Of a DNA stretch of 64,000 nucleotides, positions 27,954 to 36,035 are shown in pieces. This stretch comes from Granulicella sapmiensis (GTDB lineage Bacteria > Acidobacteriota > Terriglobia > Terriglobales > Acidobacteriaceae), in contig JAMFSR010000013.1 in assembly GCA_026225395.1 (NCBI GenBank), positions 62,001-126,000 on the forward strand, in the 5' to 3' direction. The notes beneath the pieces were generated by a model. The model ran no database searches, had not been told where the DNA came from, and was given only the letters and a program-made list of their open reading frames with translations. Both the position numbers and the translations under genes were made by a program. How positions within the stretch are numbered: the first letter of the stretch is position 1; each line of letters begins with the position of its first letter.

Positions 27954-29357
27954 CTACCAGGCATGTACAGCAACAACTTCGGTCGCTACCGGCTTGAAGT
28001 CGATCACCTTTACGTGCAGGATAAGCTGCAGGTTCTCGTTTGCCCAATTGCTTGGAAGGTGATGCACCATGTCGGAAATAGCGGCAGGGTTGCAGACGAA
28101 GTCGGCTGCGGCGAGAGTCCCGTACTGCCCCATGCCGGCGACACTGAGCATGGGCGCGTCACCGGGTCTTTGGATGAGTCGCGTGACGATAGCATAGTCC
28201 TCGGTGTCGTGCGAGTCTTCGGAGGCGTGTAACAGCCAACGCCGATGGGGGTCCTGCGTGTCATCAATTTCATTGCGAGCTCTCATGACAAACCGCAGGT
28301 CTTTGGTCAATTCCACCGTCATCAGATTATTGAAGCCACCAACCAGCAGAGTGGGACTGTTGCGTAGCTCGGCGAAGGAGATGTCGTTTGGAAAGCGCTC
28401 CTGAAATGTTTGTTTCTGCCGAGTGATAGTTGCCACCAGCGCAGAGACCGATGCGACATCGCCTAACGCAACAAAACTATTTTCCGCCGGCGTCAGATCG
28501 CTGCCGTGAAGGGTTGCTGTTGGGTCGAATGGAACGAAGAACTCCTGGCCGTGTGTCTCGAGTTGGTGATCCTGTGCATACTTATCGGTGACCTTATCGG
28601 AGAGCCGATAGACAGCATTGCTGCCGATCACGATAATGACCGGTCTCAAGCTGTTCGTCCATGGGCTCCAGAACACTTTGAATCGCGAGCTTTGAGTACT
28701 TTCCCAAGGCGCTGACACCCATGTGGCGATACCTGCCAGAGACAGAAGAACCGCGGCGGCGCACCAGAACTTCCAAACTCTTCCTGGACGAGACGGAGTC
28801 TGCTGAGAGGCCGAAGTTTTGGAAGCTTCTGAAATATCCGCAGCATACGAAGAAGAAGGAGGCTCGGCCTCTATTGCCGAAATAGCCGCAAGCGATTTTT
28901 CGGGAACACTTTGAGCTATTCCGATCGGTGAGCTTGGTCCGTGGACCGATCCATGGACCACCTCCTGATGGTTGTCATTCCCCCGGAAGGTCGCACGGTA
29001 GGAGCCTGAAGGAATCTCGATATAGAAGTCTGGCGTCTCGTGCAGCGATTGGTAGTACTGCGCCAATCGTTTTCGTACCTCTGCAACCCGGATGCGTACC
29101 ACCGGATCGTCGCCGGTCTCGTAGTCCGGGCGCCGCCCGAAGACCTCTGAGCCGATAACCCGTTCGCGCAGAAGGTTATCTTCCCCGGCGAGGGTGTGTT
29201 TCACGATGTAACGCAAAAGAGTTTGCCCCTGTAGCGTGTTCCGAAAGGGTGGGCTGGACAGTATCAAGTCCAGGGCCTGTTGCACGCGCTCGTGGCTTCG
29301 AGATCCGGTTTCTCGGCTCTCTCCAAAAGAAGAGGCCGGGTTCGTAAGGGTTTCCAT
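27954..29357 (-). CDS. Membrane-anchored winged-helix-like regulator with unknown periplasmic domain
   Basis: 467 residues. Residues 22-125 form a compact alpha/beta domain (LLRYIVKHTLAGEDNLL, EVFGRRPDYETGDDPVVRIR, VAEVRKRLAQYY, then IEIPSGSYRATF). The order helix, basic helix VRKRL and a final beta hairpin with G-S-Y-R-A resembles CadC/OmpR-type winged helices, which end in GYRL. A low-complexity Ser/Glu linker leads to one membrane helix (195-215, FWCAAAVLLSLAGIATW). About 250 periplasmic residues follow with no family I recognise. The topology fits a one-component, ToxR/CadC-like membrane regulator. It is divergent from the large TonB-type gene at 29610, and a palindrome at 29377 lies 20 bases upstream of its start. 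Confidence 0.72.
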   Translation of the reverse strand: METLTNPASSFGESRETGSRSHERVQQALDLILSSPPFRNTLQGQTLLRYIVKHTLAGEDNLLRERVIGSEVFGRRPDYETGDDPVVRIRVAEVRKRLAQYYQSLHETPDFYIEIPSGSYRATFRGNDNHQEVVHGSVHGPSSPIGIAQSVPEKSLAAISAIEAEPPSSSYAADISEASKTSASQQTPSRPGRVWKFWCAAAVLLSLAGIATWVSAPWESTQSSRFKVFWSPWTNSLRPVIIVIGSNAVYRLSDKVTDKYAQDHQLETHGQEFFVPFDPTATLHGSDLTPAENSFVALGDVASVSALVATITRQKQTFQERFPNDISFAELRNSPTLLVGGFNNLMTVELTKDLRFVMRARNEIDDTQDPHRRWLLHASEDSHDTEDYAIVTRLIQRPGDAPMLSVAGMGQYGTLAAADFVCNPAAISDMVHHLPSNWANENLQLILHVKVIDFKPVATEVVAVHAW

Positions 29358-29376
29358 TTATGGGTTACGCCTGCGA

Positions 29377-29393
29377 GGGGGTATGGTACCCCC
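29377..29393. promoter_or_regulatory. GC-rich palindrome between regulator and TonB-type gene
   Basis: GGGGGTA and TACCCCC separated by TGG, a perfect 7-base inverted repeat in the 252-base divergent promoter region, 20 bases from the regulator start. It is a candidate operator for the regulator itself. Confidence 0.5.
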
Positions 29394-29609
29394 CTGCAAT
29401 CTGCGCTGTCAAACACACAGAATCAACCACTTAGACCGGTAGAGAACCGTACATTGCTTGTGGCTTGTAAGCGCAGCAGCGTCTTGTGATCCGGGCTGAG
29501 GAAACGATAGTTCAAAGTTTCCCTATTGCTGCCGTCCGGGCTGATTCTCCGTTTGCCAACCGGAGATCCAAACGCCGCTGCCTACTTTGTTGAGTTCAAG
29601 GAGAACCAG

Positions 29610-32600
29610 ATGACCCCGAGATTTAGATTTCCATCCACGAAGGCCTCACTAACAATGGCGCCCTCGATCAGGTTTCAAACTCCGAGCCAATTCACACCCA
29701 TGAGGCAGCTGTTCGCGAGCCTCTTGTCTTTCGTTTCGCTTTGTCTCCTCCTGATGACTCCGCTCCTCCATGGACAGCTGACCACCGGAAGCCTGTCCGG
29801 CACTGCTGCCGACTCCACCGGAGCCGTTGTACCCAATGCAACGGTAGTTCTCCTCAACGAGGCGAGCCACGACGAACGCAAAACGACGAGCAACGGTGTG
29901 GGCCACTTCACCTTTGCGGCGGTGCAGCCGGGCAGTTATACGGTTACCGTTTCGGCCGCCAATTTTAAGTCCTGGAAACAGACAGGCATCCCAATGAACC
30001 CTGGCGATATCCGTGACGTTGCCGGTATTGCCCTGGCGGTCGGCGCCTCCAGTGAAACCGTAGAGGTTGTAGCTGGCGCCATGAACCTGCTGCCAACCGA
30101 TTCAGGAGAGCGATCAGCGCTGCTGAGTGAGAAAGATATTGAGCGACTTTCGCTTGTGGGTCGTAACGTCTCGGAACTGCTCAAAGTCCTCCCGGGAGTT
30201 ACGAGTGTTCCTAATGGCATTGGAAACGGTGTAGGCTTCGACTTCACCGAGTCTTCGTCTACCGGAAGCACCATTGGAGTGGGACTTTCCCCCGGTGGCG
30301 CCCCCTATCGCGGTGGCACGTCGTACATCCTCGATGGCGCCAACATCATCGATCCGGGTTGCAACTGCTGGTCGATTGCGGTGGTGAACCCGTCCATGAC
30401 GCAAGAGGTCAAGGTTCAGACATCGAACTTCGGAGCAGATAGTCCCAACGGTCCGGTCATCGTCAACGCGATCAGCAAGAGCGGCGGCGCTAATTTTCAT
30501 GGAGAGGCCTACCTGTTTGAGCGCAATAGTGCGTTTAACGCAAACACATGGGCCAACGATCAACAGAACACTCCCAAACAGGCCGCCCATTATTACTACC
30601 CCGGCGGCAACTTCGGCGGTCCCATCAGGATTCCAAAGACAAACTTTAACCACAACGATAAGCTGCTCTTTTGGGCCGGTTATGAGTACTATGACCAGCT
30701 TCTTCCTTCGGCCAGCCCGCTTGAATCGTTTGTGCCGACCGCGGCGATGGAGGGTGGTAACTTCACCTCCGCCGGCACCGGCAACGCAGCACTCTGCCCG
30801 GGCGGCTTTACTGCTTCCGCCACTAACTGGTGCAATAACCTGACCGGCACGGTTGCCCCTGACGGCACACCGATTACGGGCGGCGTCATTCCTGCGCAGT
30901 ATCTGGATGCCGGAGCGGCCGCGTTGATGAAGATGTTTCCCGCAGCCAATACTAATCCGGCGACAACTCCCGGTGGTTACAACTTCTATCTCCCTATCAC
31001 CACGCAAGCGAATGGATATGTGTGGCGTGCGCGGGTGGACTACAACCTCAGTGAAAATACCAAGCTTTTTGTCACCTATCAAACTGGCAGCAACGGCGGG
31101 TCGCAACCGGCACATATTTACTACAACCCAAGTTATGCTGTTCCTTACCAGGGCGGCACGATCAACAATCCAACCGTATCCCGCGTGTTGACGGGCAACT
31201 TCGTGCACATCTTTAGTGCCACGTTGACCAACGAGTTTGTAGCCGCATGGGGATATGCCAGCAGCCCCTATACGCCGGACAATCTCCAGGCGGCCTATAA
31301 ATCGACGCTTGGCTATGGATACGGAACGATCTATAGCAGCGCCGCAAAGCTTGCGCCTTCAATCAGTAGCGCCGGGGCGCAGACCTTTCCCGACTTGTCT
31401 GAACCCGATCTATGGGAAGTCGGAGGTTCCTATCCATCGGTCAAGGCCAATCCGGCTTTCTCCGATAACGTCACCAAGGTTTATAAGAACCATACCCTTA
31501 AGTTCGGAGCGTATACGGACCTTGCCAGCAACCGTCAGGGAACCTACGCTTATCCGAACGGCAATCTTTCATTCAACAGTGGTTTGCAGCCTAACGAGGC
31601 AAATCCAACAGTTCGCATCGGCTCCTTAAACCCGGTCGCGAACCTGGCGATGGGCATTGCTACCGGCTTTACGCAAAACAACTACATGCCGATCCAGGAC
31701 ATGGCGTATCGCACCACCTCTGCGTATCTGATGGACGATTGGAAGGTGACGAGCCACCTCACGGTGAACCTGGGACTGCGCTGGGATCATATCGGACGTT
31801 GGTACGACCGGCAGGGAACAGGTCTGGCAGTTTGGCTTCCGGGTAGGTATGCCAGCGATCTCGTCTCAGGAAAGGTTTATCCCGGAGTCTACTGGCACGC
31901 TATCGATCCCGGTATCCCCGTGGGCGGCTCGCCGACCCGGATTGCATGGACCTCCCCGCGCCTTGGCTTTGCCTGGAATATCGACCGAGCAGGCCGCACG
32001 GTTGTCCGTGGCGGATGGGGTCAATATCACTGGAACGATCAATACAACGACTACGGCGGAGACCTAAGTACCGCTCAACTGATGACCACCTATAACTCGC
32101 CCAGTGGACAATCGGTGACCCTTTCGCATCTCGGTCAACTTGGAACGTCTGCAGCTGCGGCTGCGAGTCTTCCGAGTGCCGTTAGTGCGGCGGATCCGAA
32201 CGACTATAACGTTCCAAATACCGCTGCATGGAATCTCACCGTGGACAGACAGCTTCCCTGGCAGTCGTTGTTCGAGATTGCCTACGTCGGTAACACAACG
32301 CATCATTTGTTGATGGGTGGCCAGAGCAGCGGCTCCTCCATTGGAGGTTCCGGATTCAGCAACGTAAATAAGATTCCCCTCGGCGGTCTCTTCCAGCCCG
32401 ATCCCGTAACAGCAGCGGCAGCCCCTGCCGACCCCGATAATACTTCCAGCTATACTCTCAACGACTATTACCCGTATCGTGCCGGTTATGGTTCGAATTC
32501 CATTACAGTGAACGAGCATGTGGGATACTCCAACTACCACGGGCTGCAGATCGCATGGTTGAAACAGGCAGGCCGTTTGTCCTTCGATGTCAACTACACA

Positions 32601-33320
32601 TGGTCGAAGTCACTGGGTATTATCAACAGCACCGTCGATGCCTTCAGCGTGCATGGCAACTATGGCATTTTGAATATCGATCGTCCTCAGGTAATCAATA
32701 CTTCTTATGCCTATGACATCGGCCGTCTCTATCACGGGAATTATTGGCTCGTGGGTGGCACTGTAAATGGCTGGACGATCTCCGGTACGACGACCTGGCA
32801 GTCTGGTGGAAATCTTCAGGCGCAAGATACACAGAATCTTGGCTTGACCATCCTCAATACCACGACCAACGAGTCTTTGACCTCGAACACGTACTTCGGA
32901 ACCAACGCCGATGAGGTATTGCCGATTATGACGTGCAATCCGAGGAGTGGGCTGCACAACAGGCAATTACTGAATCTTTCCTGCTTCAGCGCACCTGCTA
33001 TAGGCCATCAAGGTCTCCGGCAGTTTCCCTATTTGAGTGGGCCCGCCTATGACAACTCGGATCTGACAATTTACAAGACCTTCCGCGTTATTGAACATCA
33101 GAACGTGCAATTCCGCGCATCGGCTTTCAACTTCCTTAACCACCCGTTGGGGGGATTCAGTACCAGCAACGACATCACCCTCAAATATGCGACCGCCAAC
33201 GGCACAACCTTCACTCCTAACGTGGCTTCAGGGCTGCCGGCGGGTTATACGTGGGGAACGTTGGATACCAAGTCCGGGAGTGCGAGGGTATTAGAGCTAT
33301 CGCTGAAGTACAGTTTCTAA
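29610..33320 (+). CDS. TonB-dependent receptor-like outer membrane protein, second copy
   Basis: 1,236 residues from ATG 29610, chosen because AAGGAGAACC stands right before it; the frame is open upstream. A signal-like segment (residues 31-55, MRQLFASLLSFVSLCLLLM) precedes a carboxypeptidase-regulatory-like domain (GTAADSTGAVVPNATVV, VQPGSYTVTVSAANF), a plug-like domain (EKDIERLSLVGRNVSELLK, SYILDGANIIDPG, SNFGADSPNGPVIVNAISKS) and a beta-barrel that ends LELSLKYSF. The substrate is not shown directly; it is flanked by the membrane regulator at 27954 and by GH31 and GH3 glycosidases at 33628-38252, which suggests a plant oligosaccharide such as a xylose- or glucose-containing one. Confidence 0.88.
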   Translation: MTPRFRFPSTKASLTMAPSIRFQTPSQFTPMRQLFASLLSFVSLCLLLMTPLLHGQLTTGSLSGTAADSTGAVVPNATVVLLNEASHDERKTTSNGVGHFTFAAVQPGSYTVTVSAANFKSWKQTGIPMNPGDIRDVAGIALAVGASSETVEVVAGAMNLLPTDSGERSALLSEKDIERLSLVGRNVSELLKVLPGVTSVPNGIGNGVGFDFTESSSTGSTIGVGLSPGGAPYRGGTSYILDGANIIDPGCNCWSIAVVNPSMTQEVKVQTSNFGADSPNGPVIVNAISKSGGANFHGEAYLFERNSAFNANTWANDQQNTPKQAAHYYYPGGNFGGPIRIPKTNFNHNDKLLFWAGYEYYDQLLPSASPLESFVPTAAMEGGNFTSAGTGNAALCPGGFTASATNWCNNLTGTVAPDGTPITGGVIPAQYLDAGAAALMKMFPAANTNPATTPGGYNFYLPITTQANGYVWRARVDYNLSENTKLFVTYQTGSNGGSQPAHIYYNPSYAVPYQGGTINNPTVSRVLTGNFVHIFSATLTNEFVAAWGYASSPYTPDNLQAAYKSTLGYGYGTIYSSAAKLAPSISSAGAQTFPDLSEPDLWEVGGSYPSVKANPAFSDNVTKVYKNHTLKFGAYTDLASNRQGTYAYPNGNLSFNSGLQPNEANPTVRIGSLNPVANLAMGIATGFTQNNYMPIQDMAYRTTSAYLMDDWKVTSHLTVNLGLRWDHIGRWYDRQGTGLAVWLPGRYASDLVSGKVYPGVYWHAIDPGIPVGGSPTRIAWTSPRLGFAWNIDRAGRTVVRGGWGQYHWNDQYNDYGGDLSTAQLMTTYNSPSGQSVTLSHLGQLGTSAAAAASLPSAVSAADPNDYNVPNTAAWNLTVDRQLPWQSLFEIAYVGNTTHHLLMGGQSSGSSIGGSGFSNVNKIPLGGLFQPDPVTAAAAPADPDNTSSYTLNDYYPYRAGYGSNSITVNEHVGYSNYHGLQIAWLKQAGRLSFDVNYTWSKSLGIINSTVDAFSVHGNYGILNIDRPQVINTSYAYDIGRLYHGNYWLVGGTVNGWTISGTTTWQSGGNLQAQDTQNLGLTILNTTTNESLTSNTYFGTNADEVLPIMTCNPRSGLHNRQLLNLSCFSAPAIGHQGLRQFPYLSGPAYDNSDLTIYKTFRVIEHQNVQFRASAFNFLNHPLGGFSTSNDITLKYATANGTTFTPNVASGLPAGYTWGTLDTKSGSARVLELSLKYSF

Positions 33321-33322
33321 GT

Positions 33323-33358
33323 AAAGCCCCTGGCGGCTGCATGGCCACCAGGGGTTTT
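33323..33358 (+). terminator. Intrinsic terminator after second TonB-type gene
   Basis: CCCCTGG (33327-33333) pairs with CCAGGGG (33348-33354), with extra pairing inside the loop (GGC/GCC), followed by TTTT. Confidence 0.8.
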
Positions 33359-33627
33359 CGCGCTGTATACAAAGTTGATTCTCGAAACAATCTGAGCGTT
33401 TATCTTCTTCGGAGGGCGTGAACCGTTTTAGCCTGACGACAGCCTGCAATGGCAGAAATCATTTGTAGTCCTTGTTCTTGTTCTCGGAGACTTGCTTGAT
33501 GTTGGTTCAGAAGCGTGATGTGTCCCACGACTCCATGGAAGTGTTTTCCTATCGCGCTAAACCTGCGGTCTTCTTACTGTCGTGCCTGCTCTCGATGTCG
33601 CGTTCGACGAGCGTCCAGGGAGAGAGT

Positions 33628-36009
33628 GTGTTTCTTTTTCGTCGACGCGTAAATTACAGGTGGTTCACCGTGCTCTTTTTTTGCGGTACGGCTATGGCAC
33701 AACGGGCCGTGCTTACGCGTAACAACGCGACGGTGGTGCTGGAAGGGTATGCTCCAAACATTCTCCGCGTCACGATGAGCCTCGACCAGGCATTCGCGCT
33801 TAATGCTCCGGGAGTGGGCATCACGGCTGCACCTGAGGCAACGGGCTGGACGCAATCCAGCGAAGCCAAGGGAGACGACTTTCGATCCGACCGCATGGTC
33901 GTTCATGTCTCTCCTGAAGCACATTGGAAGGCTGCGGGCACCGGTGGCAATATTGCCAGGTACTTCAATGGCTCGACGCCCAGCGTCGGTTTGCGCATTG
34001 ATACTCCCGATGGAAAATCCATCTTGCGAATGAACGATTGGGAGATGGCCGTTCCGAACCACAAGGACGGCAACGCCGAAGTGCTGAACGAGCGCAGACA
34101 GGAGGACGACCCTTACTTCGAGGTAGGCGCAACGTTTGCAGCTCCGGACGACGAACACTACTACGGCCTCGGACAGAACCAGCAGGGCTTTCTGGATCTG
34201 CGAGGTCATTCAATGGAGTGCGCCCACGACTATACGGCTGCTGGCGGCCCCAGCGTCTGCGTTCCCTTTGTCGTGACAAACAAAGGCTATGCGATCCTTT
34301 GGGACAATCCATCGAAGACAAGAGTCGACTTTGCGTTCAACGATCAAACGCGTTGGATCTCACAGGTAGGCCAGCGCGTGTCATTTTTCATCATTGTGGG
34401 CGACACGTACGATCAACTCTACGAAGGCTACCGCAGTCTTACGGGAAGCGTCCCTATGCTGCCCAAGTCTGCTTATGGCTACATCCAGTGCAAACAGCGT
34501 TATGCCTCGCAGAAAGAGTTGCTGGATGTAGCGCACGGCTATCGCGACCGTCATCTTCCGGCCGACGTTATGGTTGTGGACTGGTTCTACTTCACCAAAA
34601 TGGGCCAGATGGATATGGACCCAAAACTCTGGCCGGATCCGACGGCCATGAACGCCGAGTTGCACAAGCTTGGCTTCCACAGCATGATCAGCGTGTGGCC
34701 GCGTTTTGTGCCGGAAGATCGCTACTACGATCTTCTGCTCAAGAACGGCTGGTTCGAGCATCTTGCCGATGGGACACCGACCAACGGTCTACCGTATGAC
34801 CGCGCCGGCTCAGACATTGATACAACGAATCCCGATGCAGCGCACTGGTACTGGAATACGATTCGCGAAAACTTCGTGAGCATGGGTTTTGATGCGTTCT
34901 GGTCCGATGAGACGGAGCCCGACTTACCGCCCAATGGCAGTTATCTTCATGTCGGCCCAGGTACGGAGTACTTCAACGTCTATCCGTATTTTCATACCAA
35001 GGCGCTCTACGATGGGTTCCGGCGTGACCTTCCTCAAACGCGCGCCCTCATCCTCTCACGCGATGCGTATCTGGGAGCGCAGCACAACGGCGCTATCTTT
35101 TGGTCGTCCGATATTTATCCAACCTGGGACACGCTGCGACGGCAGGTGCCCACGGGGCTTAACTTCGTAGCATCCGGCATGCCTTACTGGAGTACCGACA
35201 TCGGTGGCTGGCAGTATCTGCCTCCGTCCCATACCCCTGCGCATCCACCTCTGATCGATCCCAGCGATGCGCGAGCAAACGTAAACCACAATGACGACTA
35301 CCCCGAGCTCTACGTGCGCTGGTTCCAGTACGCAACGTTTCAGCCGACGATGCGTGCGCATGGAAGTCGCAACTTCAACGAAGTCTGGTCCTATGGCAAG
35401 CAAGCTGAACCGATTCTCGAGAAGTACCTGCGACTGCGCTATCAACTCATGCCGTATATCTATTCACTCGGACACTTTTCGCATGAGACCGGCGCGCCGT
35501 TCATGCGTGGTCTGTTCATGGACTTCGGCAAAGACCCCAACGCAGCCTCGATCGGTGATGAGTTCATGTTCGGCCCTGCATTGCTGGTTGCTCCAGTGAC
35601 CGAGCAGGGCGCGACCAGCCGGTCCGTGTATCTTCCCGCGGGCAGCGACTGGTTCAATTTCTGGACCAACGAGCGCCTTCAAGGTGGGCAGCGCGTACAG
35701 GTTGCTGCTCCGATCGATACGATTCCGTTATTTGTTCGGGCTGGCTCTATTCTGCCTCTTGGAGAACCCATCGAGAGCACCGACCAGAAGCAGGCGATCG
35801 CCAGTGTGCGTATCTATCCCGGCGCCGACGGTGACTTCACACTCTACGGCGACGACGGCAAGACGTACGCCTACGAAAACGGCATGAGCGAGGTGACCCA
35901 TCTGCACTGGTCCAATGCAACTGGCAAGCTCGAGCACACAGGAGCTAAGGCATGGAGCGGGTCCGATGCCGGCATCGTGACGATCATCGGGCAGAACAAC
36001 GGAAAGTGA
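33628..36009 (+). CDS. GH31 alpha-glycosidase (alpha-xylosidase or alpha-glucosidase)
   Basis: About 793 residues from GTG 33628, which follows AGGGAGAGA and opens a signal peptide (MFLFRRRVNYRWFTVLFF to GTAMAQ); the frame is open further upstream. The GH31 barrel shows VMVVDWFYFTKMGQMDM, catalytic nucleophile Asp427 in DAFWSDETEPD and the probable acid/base Asp495 in FWSSDIYPTWD. LLVAPVTEQGATSRSVYLP and DWFNFWTNERLQGG mark the C-terminal domains. It removes alpha-linked sugars from oligosaccharide ends; the WFYF and DETEPD sequences look more like alpha-xylosidases than alpha-glucosidases, but I cannot settle that. The GH3 gene follows after 26 bases, so the two form an operon acting in the periplasm. 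Confidence 0.88.
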   Translation: MFLFRRRVNYRWFTVLFFCGTAMAQRAVLTRNNATVVLEGYAPNILRVTMSLDQAFALNAPGVGITAAPEATGWTQSSEAKGDDFRSDRMVVHVSPEAHWKAAGTGGNIARYFNGSTPSVGLRIDTPDGKSILRMNDWEMAVPNHKDGNAEVLNERRQEDDPYFEVGATFAAPDDEHYYGLGQNQQGFLDLRGHSMECAHDYTAAGGPSVCVPFVVTNKGYAILWDNPSKTRVDFAFNDQTRWISQVGQRVSFFIIVGDTYDQLYEGYRSLTGSVPMLPKSAYGYIQCKQRYASQKELLDVAHGYRDRHLPADVMVVDWFYFTKMGQMDMDPKLWPDPTAMNAELHKLGFHSMISVWPRFVPEDRYYDLLLKNGWFEHLADGTPTNGLPYDRAGSDIDTTNPDAAHWYWNTIRENFVSMGFDAFWSDETEPDLPPNGSYLHVGPGTEYFNVYPYFHTKALYDGFRRDLPQTRALILSRDAYLGAQHNGAIFWSSDIYPTWDTLRRQVPTGLNFVASGMPYWSTDIGGWQYLPPSHTPAHPPLIDPSDARANVNHNDDYPELYVRWFQYATFQPTMRAHGSRNFNEVWSYGKQAEPILEKYLRLRYQLMPYIYSLGHFSHETGAPFMRGLFMDFGKDPNAASIGDEFMFGPALLVAPVTEQGATSRSVYLPAGSDWFNFWTNERLQGGQRVQVAAPIDTIPLFVRAGSILPLGEPIESTDQKQAIASVRIYPGADGDFTLYGDDGKTYAYENGMSEVTHLHWSNATGKLEHTGAKAWSGSDAGIVTIIGQNNGK

Positions 36010-36035
36010 AGAGGGTGGATCTACTTGTGCGGAAA

